From NCBI RefSeq assembly GCF_025822245.1, contig NZ_JACKTL010000070.1, positions 1-64,000 on the forward strand: 64,000 bases of DNA. Direction: 5' to 3'. The stretch comes from Mycolicibacterium hodleri (GTDB lineage Bacteria > Actinomycetota > Actinomycetes > Mycobacteriales > Mycobacteriaceae). The notes below the pieces were generated by a model, which saw only the letters and a list, made by a program, of their open reading frames with translations, made no database searches and was not told the origin of the DNA. Positions within the stretch are counted from its first letter, which is position 1; each line of letters begins with the position of its first letter. Position numbers and translations under genes: made by a program. Shown piece by piece: positions 1 through 8,526 of the stretch.

Positions 1-88
1 CCGGATCGGCATTCGCCGGCGCCACCGCACCCACCACCATCGAGCACGCCGCCACCGCAGACAGTCCAAAACGCGTCAAGGCCTTCAT
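1..88 (-). CDS. Secreted protein, N-terminal fragment (cut by window edge)
   Basis: Only the first 29 codons lie in the window. They read as a classical Sec signal peptide: Met-Lys-Ala start, a hydrophobic core rich in Ala and Val, then an Ala-rich cleavage region (APANA-DP). The gene is divergent from the mmpS-mmpL operon, with about 190 bp between the starts. The signal peptide resembles that of the small secreted protein at 3637-4110 in style, so a paralogue is possible, but the mature protein is not visible and no function can be assigned. Confidence 0.55.
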   Translation of the reverse strand, partial: MKALTRFGLSAVAACSMVVGAVAPANADP

Positions 89-228
89 AGCCGGATCCTT
101 CTCTGTCGATCTCAAAAGTGCTGCGCGACAGCATGATCCGGATTGCCTGGATCACACGGTAGAGCGGTTGTGCGGGACGTCACGCTGGCGCGGCGCCGAA
201 GGCACAGGTCGCGATTCCACACCATACA

Positions 229-247
229 GTTATATAGGCTAATCTCT
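229..247 (+). promoter_or_regulatory. Candidate IdeR-like iron box upstream of mmpS
   Basis: The AT-rich segment before mmpS contains TAGGCTAA at 235-242, identical to the core of the mycobacterial IdeR consensus. By hand about 11 of 19 positions match overall, so this is a half-site-quality match. It lies 35-53 bp before the ATG and overlaps a possible -10 (TATATAGG). Some mycobacterial mmpS4-mmpL4 pairs are known to be iron-regulated, which is why it is worth listing. Confidence 0.3.
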
Positions 248-281
248 CATTTCAATCTCAGGAATATTCCGAGTAGGGGTT

Positions 282-710
282 ATGACCAAGGTTTTGCGCA
301 GGGCGTGGATCCCGATCGTGATCGTGATCGTCATCGTGATCGCCGGATTCACCGTTCATCGCGTACGCACGTTCTTCGGCATGAACCCGATCCTCGTCAC
401 GCCGAAGAACTTCGCCGACGACGCCGAGCCGTTCAACCCCAAGGTCGTGAAGTACGAGATCTTCGGCACCGGTACCTACGCGGACATCAACTATCTCGAC
501 CTGGACTCCAAGCCGGTTCGGGTCGACGGCGCCGCCCTGCCGTGGTCGTTGACGCTGAGCACCACCGCCCCCTCCGTCCTGCCCAACGTGGTGGCCCAGG
601 GCGACGGTAGTTCGATCTCGTGCCGGATCACCGTCGACGACGAGGTCAAGGACGAGAGGACGACGAACGGCGTGAACGCCCAGACCTTCTGCCTGGCGAA
701 GAACGCATGA
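282..710 (+). CDS. mmpS: MmpS family membrane protein
   Basis: This 142-residue protein is the accessory partner of MmpL lipid or siderophore exporters. It has one N-terminal membrane helix (about residues 9-22, a run of Ile/Val from repeated ATCGTG codons). A periplasmic domain follows with the family-typical segments YEIFGTG, LPWS and GDGSSISCRI; two Cys could form the usual disulfide. The ATG at 282 follows AGGGGT. The stop overlaps the mmpL start (ATGA at 707-710), so the two are translationally coupled. The family is clear; which mmpS paralogue (MmpS4/MmpS5 type) is not settled from sequence alone. Confidence 0.93.
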   Translation: MTKVLRRAWIPIVIVIVIVIAGFTVHRVRTFFGMNPILVTPKNFADDAEPFNPKVVKYEIFGTGTYADINYLDLDSKPVRVDGAALPWSLTLSTTAPSVLPNVVAQGDGSSISCRITVDDEVKDERTTNGVNAQTFCLAKNA

Positions 711-3625
711 CCGAGCCGCACGACCGTTCGTCCGACCACGAACCGACGACCGACGCCATCCCCACGTCGGGACCCGCGGTGAACCCGACCCGCCACCGGC
801 TGCCACGCTTCATCCGCACCTTCGCGCTGCCGATCATTCTCGGCTGGATCGTCATCATCGCCCTCGGCAACGTGCTGGTCCCCCAGCTCGAAGCGGTCGG
901 CAAGCTGCGCTCGGTGTCCATGAGCCCGAACGACGCCCCCTCGGTGATCGCGATGCAGCACATCGGCGCGACGTTCAAGGAATTCAAGTCCAACAGCTCG
1001 GTCATGATCGTCCTCGAGGGCAAGGACAAGCTCGGGCAGTCGGCGCACGACTTCTACGACGGCATGGTCAAGGACCTCGAGGCCGACACCAAGCACGTCG
1101 AACACGTCAACGACATGTGGAGCGATCCGCTGTCCGCGGCGGGCTCGCAGAGCAGCGACGGCAAGGCGATGTACGTCCAGGTGTACCTGGCGGGCAACCA
1201 GGGTGAAGCGCTGGCCAACGACTCCGTGGAGGCCGTGCAGAAGATCGTCGGCAACCTGAAGCCACCGGACGGCATCACCGCCTACGTCACCGGACCCGCG
1301 GCGCTCTCGGCCGACCAGAACATCGCCAGCGACAAGAGCCTCAAGCTCATCGAGGCCGTGACGTTCACCGTCATCATCGTCATGCTGTTGCTCGTCTACC
1401 GATCCATCGTCACGGTGCTGATCACTCTGGTCATGGTGGTGCTGGAACTGTCGGCGGCCCGCGGCATCGTCGCCTTCCTCGGCTACCACGACATCATCGG
1501 CCTCTCGACGTTCGCGACCAACCTCCTGGTCACCCTCGCGATCGCCGCGGCGACGGACTACGCCATCTTCCTGTTGGGCCGATATCAGGAAGCGCGAAGT
1601 CTCGGCGAGGACAAGGAAGACGCCTACTACACGATGTTCAACGGCACGGCGCACGTCGTGCTCGGCTCCGGCCTGACCATCGCGGGCGCCACCTTCTGCC
1701 TCAGCTTCACCCGGCTGCCCTACTTCCAGACCCTCGGCGTGCCGCTGGCGATCGGCATGATCATCGTGGTCGCCTGCGCGCTGACGCTGGGCCCCGCGGT
1801 GGTCACCATCGCCAGCCGCTTCGGTCTGCTCGAACCCAAGCGGGCGCTGCGCACCCGCGGGTGGCGCAAGATCGGCGCGATGGTCGTCCGCTGGCCCGGT
1901 CCGATCCTGGTGGCCACGATCGCGCTGGCCCTCGTCGGCCTGCTGACCCTGCCGGGCTACCGCACCAACTTCAACGACCGCAACTACCTGCCGCCCGACC
2001 TGCCGGCCAACGAGGGCTACGCCGCCGCCGACCGGCACTTCTCGCAGGCGCGGCTGAACCCCGAGCTGTTGATGATCGAAAGCGATCACGACCTCCGGAA
2101 CTCGGCGGACTTCCTGGTCGTCGACAAGATCGCCAAGGCGGTCTTCAAGACCCCGGGCATCGGCCGGGTCCAGGCGATCACCCGGCCACTTGGCACGCCG
2201 ATCGAGCACACCTCGATCCCGTTCCAGATCAGCATGCAGGGCACCACGCAGCAGATGAACCTGAAGTACCAACAGGATTCGTTCGCCAGCATGCTCAAGC
2301 AGGCCGACGAGATGCAGGGCATGATCGAGAACCTCGAGCACATGCTGGTCCTGATGAAGCAGCTCAACGACGTCACCCACGACCTGACGCTGAAGACCAA
2401 GGACATGGTCGCCACGACCAACGAGTTGCGCGACAACATCGCCAACTTCGACGACTTCTTCCGACCGATCCGCGCCTACCTGTACTGGGAGCCGCACTGC
2501 TACGACATCCCGCTGTGCTGGGCGACGCGGTCGGTGTTCGACACCCTCGACGGCATCGACGCGCTCAGCGACCAGCTCGGCGGGCTCGTCACCAACCTCG
2601 ACGCCCTGGACCGGTTGATGCCGCAGCTGATGGCGTCGCTGCCGCCGATGCTGGCGACCATGAAGTCGATGAAGACCATGATGCTGACGATGTACCAGAC
2701 CCAAAAGGGCATGTCGGATCAGATGGCCGCGATGCAGGAGAACCAGTCCGCGATGGGCGAGGCGTTCGACGCGTCGAAGAACGACGACTCGTTCTATCTG
2801 CCACCGGAGATCTTCGACAACCCCGAGTTCAAGAAGGGCATGAAGAACTTCATCTCGCCCGACGGCCACTCGGTGCGCTTCATCATCAGCCACGAGGGCG
2901 ACCCGATGAGCGAAGAGGGCATCTCGCACATCGAGTCGATCAAGCAGGCGGCGAAGGAAGCCATCAAGGGCACGCCGCTGGAGGGATCGAGGATCTACCT
3001 CGCGGGAACCGCCGCGACGTTCAAGGACATGTCCGACGGCAACACCTACGACCTCTTGATCGCCGGCATCGCCTCGCTGGCCCTGATCTTCATCATCATG
3101 TTGCTCATCACCAGGGCGGTGGTGGCCTCGGCGGTGATCGTCGGCACCGTGGTGCTGTCGCTGGGCGCCTCGTTTGGTCTGTCGGTGCTCATCTGGCAGC
3201 ACTTCCTGGCCACCGAGCTGCACTGGATGGTGATGGCGATGTCCGTGATCATCCTGTTGGCGGTCGGCGCGGACTACAACCTGCTGCTGGTGTCTCGTTT
3301 CAAGGAAGAGATACACGCCGGCCTGAATACGGGCATCATCAGATCCATGGGCGGTACCGGGTCCGTGGTGACGTCGGCCGGTTTGGTGTTCGCGTTCACC
3401 ATGATGTCCATGGCGGTCAGCAGTCTGACCGTCATCGGCCAGGTCGGCACCACCATTGGTCTCGGCCTGTTGTTCGACACCCTGGTGGTCCGGTCGTTCA
3501 TGACACCGGCCATCGCGGCGATGCTCGGAAAGTGGTTCTGGTGGCCGACCCCGGTTCGACAGAGGCCCAAACCAGAACCATGGCCGAGCCCGATCACCAA
3601 GACCGAACCCGCCCCAACGGCATGA
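707..3625 (+). CDS. mmpL: MmpL family RND transporter
   Basis: This 972-residue inner-membrane RND exporter probably moves a lipid or siderophore to the periplasm using the proton gradient. It shows the duplicated MmpL layout: one helix, a periplasmic loop and five helices, repeated, with a long helical second periplasmic insert (about residues 520-700, Met- and Gln-rich). The conserved Asp-Tyr proton-relay pairs are present in both halves, at Asp284 (ATDYAIFL) and Asp856 (GADYNLLL). The start at 707 is chosen because it gives an ATGA overlap with mmpS; a longer reading frame upstream has no supporting start. The gene is followed after 11 bp by a small secreted protein preceded by GAGGAG, so three genes form one operon. 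The substrate is unknown. Confidence 0.95.
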   Translation: MTEPHDRSSDHEPTTDAIPTSGPAVNPTRHRLPRFIRTFALPIILGWIVIIALGNVLVPQLEAVGKLRSVSMSPNDAPSVIAMQHIGATFKEFKSNSSVMIVLEGKDKLGQSAHDFYDGMVKDLEADTKHVEHVNDMWSDPLSAAGSQSSDGKAMYVQVYLAGNQGEALANDSVEAVQKIVGNLKPPDGITAYVTGPAALSADQNIASDKSLKLIEAVTFTVIIVMLLLVYRSIVTVLITLVMVVLELSAARGIVAFLGYHDIIGLSTFATNLLVTLAIAAATDYAIFLLGRYQEARSLGEDKEDAYYTMFNGTAHVVLGSGLTIAGATFCLSFTRLPYFQTLGVPLAIGMIIVVACALTLGPAVVTIASRFGLLEPKRALRTRGWRKIGAMVVRWPGPILVATIALALVGLLTLPGYRTNFNDRNYLPPDLPANEGYAAADRHFSQARLNPELLMIESDHDLRNSADFLVVDKIAKAVFKTPGIGRVQAITRPLGTPIEHTSIPFQISMQGTTQQMNLKYQQDSFASMLKQADEMQGMIENLEHMLVLMKQLNDVTHDLTLKTKDMVATTNELRDNIANFDDFFRPIRAYLYWEPHCYDIPLCWATRSVFDTLDGIDALSDQLGGLVTNLDALDRLMPQLMASLPPMLATMKSMKTMMLTMYQTQKGMSDQMAAMQENQSAMGEAFDASKNDDSFYLPPEIFDNPEFKKGMKNFISPDGHSVRFIISHEGDPMSEEGISHIESIKQAAKEAIKGTPLEGSRIYLAGTAATFKDMSDGNTYDLLIAGIASLALIFIIMLLITRAVVASAVIVGTVVLSLGASFGLSVLIWQHFLATELHWMVMAMSVIILLAVGADYNLLLVSRFKEEIHAGLNTGIIRSMGGTGSVVTSAGLVFAFTMMSMAVSSLTVIGQVGTTIGLGLLFDTLVVRSFMTPAIAAMLGKWFWWPTPVRQRPKPEPWPSPITKTEPAPTA

Positions 3626-3636
3626 GGAGAGAAGAC

Positions 3637-4110
3637 ATGAAGAAGGCTCTGCGCACCATCGCGCTGCGAAGTGTTCTGGCGGCCGCCTCGTGTGGCATCG
3701 CCGCGACGTCGCTGGCGGGTCCGGCATCCGCCGACGCCACCGACGACTTCCCGATTCCACACCGGATGATCATCACCACCTGCGACACCGAGCAGTACAT
3801 GGCAGCCGCGCGCGACACCAGCCCGGTGTACTTCGAGCGGTACATGATCGACCGGAGCAACCGGCCCGCCGACGTCCAGCAGCAGGCCTTCGACCGCATC
3901 CACTGGTTCTTCTCGCTGGACCCGGTCGCCCGTCGCCAGTACTCCGAGGACACCGCGACCAACGTCTACTACGAGAACGTGGCCACGCACTGGGGCAACT
4001 GGGCCAAGCTCTTCTTCAACAACAAGGGCGTCGTCGCCAAGGCCACCGACGTCTGCATGAACTACCCCAAGGGCGACATGTCCGTCTGGAACTGGGAAGT
4101 CACGCCCTAG
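3637..4110 (+). CDS. Small secreted mycobacterial protein (probably DUF5078)
   Basis: The product is 157 residues with a Sec signal peptide of about 28 residues ending ASA-DATDD. The mature domain of about 125 residues is rich in aromatic residues and has two Cys (CDTEQ and DVCMN) that could form a disulfide. It looks like the mycobacterial secreted family I associate with DUF5078, but that name is recalled and not checked. The ATG follows GAGGAGAG at 3624-3631, 11 bp after mmpL, so it is probably co-transcribed with mmpS-mmpL and may act with them in the periplasm. No enzymatic motif is visible. Confidence 0.75.
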   Translation: MKKALRTIALRSVLAAASCGIAATSLAGPASADATDDFPIPHRMIITTCDTEQYMAAARDTSPVYFERYMIDRSNRPADVQQQAFDRIHWFFSLDPVARRQYSEDTATNVYYENVATHWGNWAKLFFNNKGVVAKATDVCMNYPKGDMSVWNWEVTP

Positions 4111-4118
4111 CGTCGTCT

Positions 4119-4175
4119 CGACTCTGCGTGTACTGCGACCGCTACTCGTACGTCGTCGCAGTCACCGCAGAGTCG
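4119..4175. terminator. First hairpin of a double terminator between convergent genes
   Basis: A 21-bp arm at 4119-4139 pairs with 4155-4175 with two mismatches around a 15-nt loop. It lies just after the secreted-protein stop (4110) and is followed at once by a second palindrome. There is no T-tract, which is common for mycobacterial hairpin terminators. Confidence 0.6.
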
Positions 4176-4176
4176 A

Positions 4177-4212
4177 GAATGGCCGCCGAGTCTCGAGACT
4201 CGGCGGCCATTC
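4177..4212. terminator. Perfect 36-bp palindrome, second terminator hairpin
   Basis: The arm GAATGGCCGCCGAGTCTC (4177-4194) is followed directly by its exact reverse complement (4195-4212), giving 36 bp of perfect dyad symmetry. It lies 14 bp from the stop of the convergent gene at 4226. It can terminate both strands, or extrude as a cruciform. Confidence 0.65.
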
Positions 4213-4225
4213 GTCGTTCTGCGGC

Positions 4226-5926
4226 CTAGTGCATCGGGCGCCGGCGGCGGCCCATGAACACCGCGAGCGCGACCGCGCCGATGCTCAGCGCGCCACACGC
4301 CACGGCCACCGCGACCAGGTAGACGTCACGCTTGTTCATCCCCGACGGCGACTCGTCCGAGGCCAGCGTCAGCTGGTAGTCCCCGGGCAGCGGTCCCGGC
4401 CGCGGGTCGTCCAGACCGGGGAACTGCTGAGTCTTGTGCACCTCGAAACTGCGCTCCCCGGAGGGGGTCTGCTTCCACTCGCCCCACGCGGGGGTCACGC
4501 CGTCGAGGAGCACCTTCTGCTCGCCGTACTGGCGGTCGGGACCCACGTCGACGATCTTCGACACCCGGAACGGCTGGTAGGTGGCGTCGGGATAGCGCAC
4601 CTGAACGGGCACGTTCGCGTAGTTCAGCAGCGGCGGCGGGGGTGGCGGCAGCGGCAGTCCGACGCCCGGGAAGTACCCGCCGCCGAAGAAGCTGCCGACC
4701 GCGACGTTGAGGACTTCGTTGATCGGGTTGGTCACCAACGCCGTGAAGCTGTAGGCCGCGAACTGCGCGACCTCGAGCACGATCCTGCCCAGCGGCGGGA
4801 TGAACGCGATGCGCGGAGCATTCTGGTAGACGTAGACGATCCGCATCGGATCGCGGTACGGGTTGCTCAGCACCGGGCGGTAGTACTCGTCGTACTCGAC
4901 CCAGTCGGGTCGCCACTGGCGGACGTTGCGATCCCAGCCGCCGGCGAGGCGGACTCGGTCGTCGTTGCGCGCGCCGTCCCGGTTGAACGGGTCGACGTCG
5001 CGGTTCGGCAGATCGATGATGCGCGCGACGTTCTGGATCTCCTGTGGGGCAGCCTCGGCGGGCTTCTCCTCGACCACCTTGGCGATCTTGGCGGCCTGCA
5101 CGTCGGCCTCGGGCGCATCGAGCGTCTGCGGTGCGACCTTCTCGATGACCTTCGGGAACGCTGCGGCCGACGAGGAGTCCGACGAGGACTCGCGCGCGCT
5201 GCCACTGGTCGCCGACGCGGACTCCGAAGACGACTCCGACGAGGAGGATCCGGACGACGACTCCGGCGACGACGACCCCGACGACGTGGAGGATTCCGTG
5301 GCCGACGACGACTCGGCGGTGCTGGAGCCGGACGGCGACGTGGTCGTCGAGGACTCGGTTCTCGCCGCGGCCGAACCGTCGGTGGTCTCGGGTGCCTGGC
5401 TGGACGGAGTCGTCGACGACGGCGACGGGGTGGCCGAGGAGGACGACGGCGACGGGGCGTTGGTAGTGGCCGGCGTGGACGTGGTCGGGCTCTTGGTCGC
5501 CGAGGTCACCGGCGCCTCACGCTGAGGCGCGGGCGCGGTGCTGGTAGCGGCGGGTTCGGGTTCGGGTGCCGGTTCGGGCGCGACGGGCTCCGGCGCCCGG
5601 GTCTGCTTCGGTGCCTCTGCCGTCGGCTCCTGGGTGGGCTCGACGGCCGGGGCCGGCGCCTCGGTGGTCGGTTGGACGGCCGGCGCCGGAGCCTCGGCGG
5701 GCGGGGCCTTCTCGGTGGGCTTCTCGGCGGGGGCCTGGGTCGCCGCGGCGGGTGGCTCCGGTGCGATCGTGGTCGTCGGCACCGAGGGTTCGTCACCCGG
5801 TTTCGCAAAGGCGGGGGCCACCCCGCCGGTCAGCGCCGTCAGGGAGATCACCACACCGGAGGCCAGCACGGCGCACGCGGTCCGCGTGTGGCAAATCTTC
5901 AGTGACGTCTTCGCTGGCGCACGCAT
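4226..5926 (-). CDS. Secreted Pro/Ser-rich protein with C-terminal membrane anchor, function unknown
   Basis: The product has 566 residues. The signal peptide (about residues 1-41) ends AFA-KPG. A Pro/Ala/Glu-rich stretch (about 42-135) and a long Ser/Thr/Ala-rich stretch (about 135-255) follow, both low complexity and stalk-like. A globular domain of about 270 residues comes next (begins KVIEKVAPQTL, contains a Gly/Pro loop and FIPPLGRIVLEVAQF). Near the C-terminus is one membrane helix followed by basic GRRRRPMH. This is a type-I topology: an extracellular domain held at the cell surface by one anchor. The start at 5926 has GGAG upstream. I do not recognise the globular domain. The low-complexity part could also serve as a glycosylation-rich spacer. 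Confidence 0.8.
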   Translation of the reverse strand: MRAPAKTSLKICHTRTACAVLASGVVISLTALTGGVAPAFAKPGDEPSVPTTTIAPEPPAAATQAPAEKPTEKAPPAEAPAPAVQPTTEAPAPAVEPTQEPTAEAPKQTRAPEPVAPEPAPEPEPAATSTAPAPQREAPVTSATKSPTTSTPATTNAPSPSSSSATPSPSSTTPSSQAPETTDGSAAARTESSTTTSPSGSSTAESSSATESSTSSGSSSPESSSGSSSSESSSESASATSGSARESSSDSSSAAAFPKVIEKVAPQTLDAPEADVQAAKIAKVVEEKPAEAAPQEIQNVARIIDLPNRDVDPFNRDGARNDDRVRLAGGWDRNVRQWRPDWVEYDEYYRPVLSNPYRDPMRIVYVYQNAPRIAFIPPLGRIVLEVAQFAAYSFTALVTNPINEVLNVAVGSFFGGGYFPGVGLPLPPPPPPLLNYANVPVQVRYPDATYQPFRVSKIVDVGPDRQYGEQKVLLDGVTPAWGEWKQTPSGERSFEVHKTQQFPGLDDPRPGPLPGDYQLTLASDESPSGMNKRDVYLVAVAVACGALSIGAVALAVFMGRRRRPMH

Positions 5927-6028
5927 CGTGCATCGACTCCTTACGATCTACTCCCCCGCACCACTGGTCGCCGACCAGTGACCGTGGCATCAGTCCCCAT
6001 CAAGGACATCGGCGCCAGGACGGATTCG

Positions 6029-7639
6029 TTACACCCGAGGGCGGGTCGGCGGGACCGCGTCGAGCAGCGCGCGGGTGTACTCGTCGCGGGGCTCGGCGAA
6101 CAGCTCGGCGGCCGGGCGGTACTCGACGGCCTTGCCCGCTCTCATGACCAGCACGTCGTGGCTGACCTGCTGGATCACGGCCAGGTCGTGGCCGATGAAC
6201 AAGAAGGTCAGGCCCAGCCGTCGCTGCAGATCGGCCAGCAGGTCGAGGACCTGAGCCTGGACCGAGACGTCCAGGGACGCGGTGGATTCGTCGAGGATCA
6301 GCAAGTCGGGCTCCAGCGCCAGCGCCCGGGCGATGCTCACCCGCTGTCGTTGACCGCCGGACAGCTCGTGCGGATACCGCGTGGCGAACGACGACGGCAG
6401 GCCCACCAGGTCGAGCAGCTCGTCGACCCGCTCGCGGCGGCCGGCCTTGCCGTTGGCCAGGCCGTGCACCGCCAGGGGCTCACCGACGGACACCCCGACC
6501 GGCATCCGCGGATTCAGCGAGGCAAACGGATCCTGCAGCACCAAGCCGATGCGTCGCCGCAGGGACTTCTCCGCGCGCCGGCTCACCGCGAGCACGTCGA
6601 CGCCGTCGAGGGTGACGTGGCCGGCGTCGGGTCGGACCAACCCCGTCAGCGCTGCGGCGACGGTCGACTTGCCCGATCCGGACTCCCCCACCAGGCCCAG
6701 GGTGGAACCGCGGCGGATCCGAAAGGACAGGTCCTGGACCGCGTGGACCGTGGACCGGCCGGCCGGGGTGGTCACCGGGAACCGCACGTCGAGATCCGAC
6801 ACCTCGAGCAGCACCGCGGCGTCGTCCGGCACCGGCGGCGGGCCCGGCGACCCGATCAGCGGCCGAGCCTCCAGGAGGCGGCGCGTGTAGGGCTGCTGCG
6901 GACGGTCGAACACGTCGAGGACGGTGGCCTGCTCGACCACCTCGCCGTCGTGCAGAACGGTGACGTCGTCGGCGACCTGCCCGATCACGCCCAGGTCGTG
7001 GCTGATCCACACCACGGCGGTGCCGAAGTCGCGCTGTAGGTCCCGCACCAGCTCGACGATCTGAGCCTGGGTCGTGACGTCGAGCGAGGTGGTCGGTTCG
7101 TCGGCGACGAGCAGTTCGGGGTCACATGCCAGGGCGATCGCGATCATCACCCGCTGCCGCTGCCCGCCGGAGAGCTGGTGCGGATACGAGCCGAGCCGAT
7201 CCTGCGGGTTCGGCAGCCCGACCGCCTCCAGCAGGTCCAGCGCCCTGGCGCGTGCCTCCCGACGCGTGGGGTGACGGTGCGCCTCCAGCGATTCGGTGAT
7301 CTGCCGCTCGAGGGTCAGCAACGGGTTGAGCGACGTGCCTGGGTCTTGGAAGACGAACCCGATCCGGCCGCCGTGCACGCCACGAAGCGTCCGCGCGGCC
7401 GCCCCGACGAGCTGTACTGAATCTCCCTGTCCCGCAAGGATACTGGAGCCTGAAACGACGGCACCGGGTGCGTCGAGCAGGCCGGTCGCGGCGAGCACCG
7501 TCATCGACTTCCCCGAGCCGGACTCGCCGACGATGCCGAGGATCTGCTCGCGGTCCACCGCGAGCGACACGCCGCCGACGATCTCCCGGCGGCCGATCCG
7601 GACGTGCAGATCGGCGACCTCCAGCACGGGCGCGCTCAT
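6029..7639 (-). CDS. Peptide/nickel-type ABC importer, fused double ATPase
   Basis: This 536-residue protein fuses two ABC ATPase domains, equivalent to OppD plus OppF in one chain. The N-half has Walker A GESGSGKS and signature LSGGQRQR. The C-half repeats GESGSGKS and LSGGQRQR, with Walker B LLILDEST. It energises import by the two permeases upstream. The start at 7639 overlaps the permease stop by 4 bp (ATGA), so it is the last gene of a four-gene operon running from 10999. Substrate specificity lies in the binding protein and cannot be read from this gene. Confidence 0.93.
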   Translation of the reverse strand: MSAPVLEVADLHVRIGRREIVGGVSLAVDREQILGIVGESGSGKSMTVLAATGLLDAPGAVVSGSSILAGQGDSVQLVGAAARTLRGVHGGRIGFVFQDPGTSLNPLLTLERQITESLEAHRHPTRREARARALDLLEAVGLPNPQDRLGSYPHQLSGGQRQRVMIAIALACDPELLVADEPTTSLDVTTQAQIVELVRDLQRDFGTAVVWISHDLGVIGQVADDVTVLHDGEVVEQATVLDVFDRPQQPYTRRLLEARPLIGSPGPPPVPDDAAVLLEVSDLDVRFPVTTPAGRSTVHAVQDLSFRIRRGSTLGLVGESGSGKSTVAAALTGLVRPDAGHVTLDGVDVLAVSRRAEKSLRRRIGLVLQDPFASLNPRMPVGVSVGEPLAVHGLANGKAGRRERVDELLDLVGLPSSFATRYPHELSGGQRQRVSIARALALEPDLLILDESTASLDVSVQAQVLDLLADLQRRLGLTFLFIGHDLAVIQQVSHDVLVMRAGKAVEYRPAAELFAEPRDEYTRALLDAVPPTRPRV

Positions 7640-8526
7640 TGCGTGCCCCTCGCTTCGGCCATCGTGCGCTGCTTGGGGTCGAGCACGTCGCGCAGTCCGT
7701 CCCCTACCAGGTTGAAGGCCAGCACGATGACGAAGATCGCCGCGCCGGGGAACACCGCCATCCACCAGGCCAGGGTGACGAAGCCCTGCGAGTCGAAGAT
7801 CATCCGGCCAAGGGACGGTTCGGGTGGTTGAATGCCCAGCCCCAGAAACGACAGCGCCGCCTCGGAGAGGATCGCGAACGCCAACGACAGCGACGTCTGA
7901 ACGATCAAGGGCCCCGCGATGTTCGGCAGGACGTGCCGCACCAGGATGTACCGGTGGCCGGTTCCCATGGTGCGCGACACCTGCACGAAGGGTTCGACCC
8001 TGACGCCGAGGGTGCTGGCCCGGGCCACCCTGGCGAAGATCGGCGTATAGACCACCCCGATCGCGAGCATCGTGGTGGTGACTCCGGGGCCGAGGACCGC
8101 CACGATGGCCAGCGCGAGCAGCAGCACCGGGAACGCGAACATGACGTCGACCACGCGCATGACGACCGTGTCGAGCCAGCCCCCGCGATAGCCCGCCACC
8201 ACACCGACGGTGACGCCGACCAGCACGGCGAAGGCCACGCTCACGACGGCGACCTGCAACGAGGCCTGGATGGCGACGAGCACCCGGGACAGCACGTCGC
8301 GACCGAGTTCGTCGGTGCCGAACCAGTGCGCGCCGCTGGGCCCGCGCAACGCGCTCGGCACGTCCACGTCGTTGATCCCGTACGGGGCAATCCAGCTCGC
8401 ACCGACGGCGACGACGAGCACCACGACGAGGACGGTGGTACTCGCCACCGTGACGGGGTTGCGCAGCAGCAGCCGCAGCGAGCCCACCCGCCCCGTCTCC
8501 GTGTCGTCGGTCTGGGGTTCGGTCAT
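7636..8526 (-). CDS. ABC importer permease, DppC/OppC type
   Basis: This 296-residue permease has an N-terminal helix (about 25-45) and the family segment on the outer face (HWFGTDELGRDVLSR). A BPD_transp_1 domain follows, with the coupling motif toward the ATPase (EAALSFLGLGIQPPEPSLGRM). It pairs with the DppB-type permease encoded upstream. It overlaps both neighbours by 4 bp (ATGA at 8523-8526 and 7636-7639), which supports strict co-translation. Confidence 0.93.
   Translation of the reverse strand: MTEPQTDDTETGRVGSLRLLLRNPVTVASTTVLVVVLVVAVGASWIAPYGINDVDVPSALRGPSGAHWFGTDELGRDVLSRVLVAIQASLQVAVVSVAFAVLVGVTVGVVAGYRGGWLDTVVMRVVDVMFAFPVLLLALAIVAVLGPGVTTTMLAIGVVYTPIFARVARASTLGVRVEPFVQVSRTMGTGHRYILVRHVLPNIAGPLIVQTSLSLAFAILSEAALSFLGLGIQPPEPSLGRMIFDSQGFVTLAWWMAVFPGAAIFVIVLAFNLVGDGLRDVLDPKQRTMAEARGTQ

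Noticed and set aside
313..340. Tandem ATCGTG repeats
   Set aside because: They encode the Ile/Val membrane helix of MmpS, so this is codon repetition and not a regulatory repeat or CRISPR.
491..3760. Very long open frame on the minus strand opposite mmpL (about 1089 codons)
   Set aside because: Composition is Arg/His/Asp/Gly-rich with no domain, typical of the antisense shadow of a high-GC gene; mmpL on the plus strand is unmistakable.
1861..4110. Long plus-strand frame overlapping the end of mmpL
   Set aside because: Only its last 157 codons encode a real protein (start 3637 with a good RBS); the earlier part is a shifted reading of mmpL.
5962..5980. 9-bp inverted repeat CACTGGTCG/CGACCAGTG between the secreted stalk protein and the ABC importer
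   Set aside because: Short and close to expected chance level for GC-rich DNA; could be a weak terminator but has no further support.
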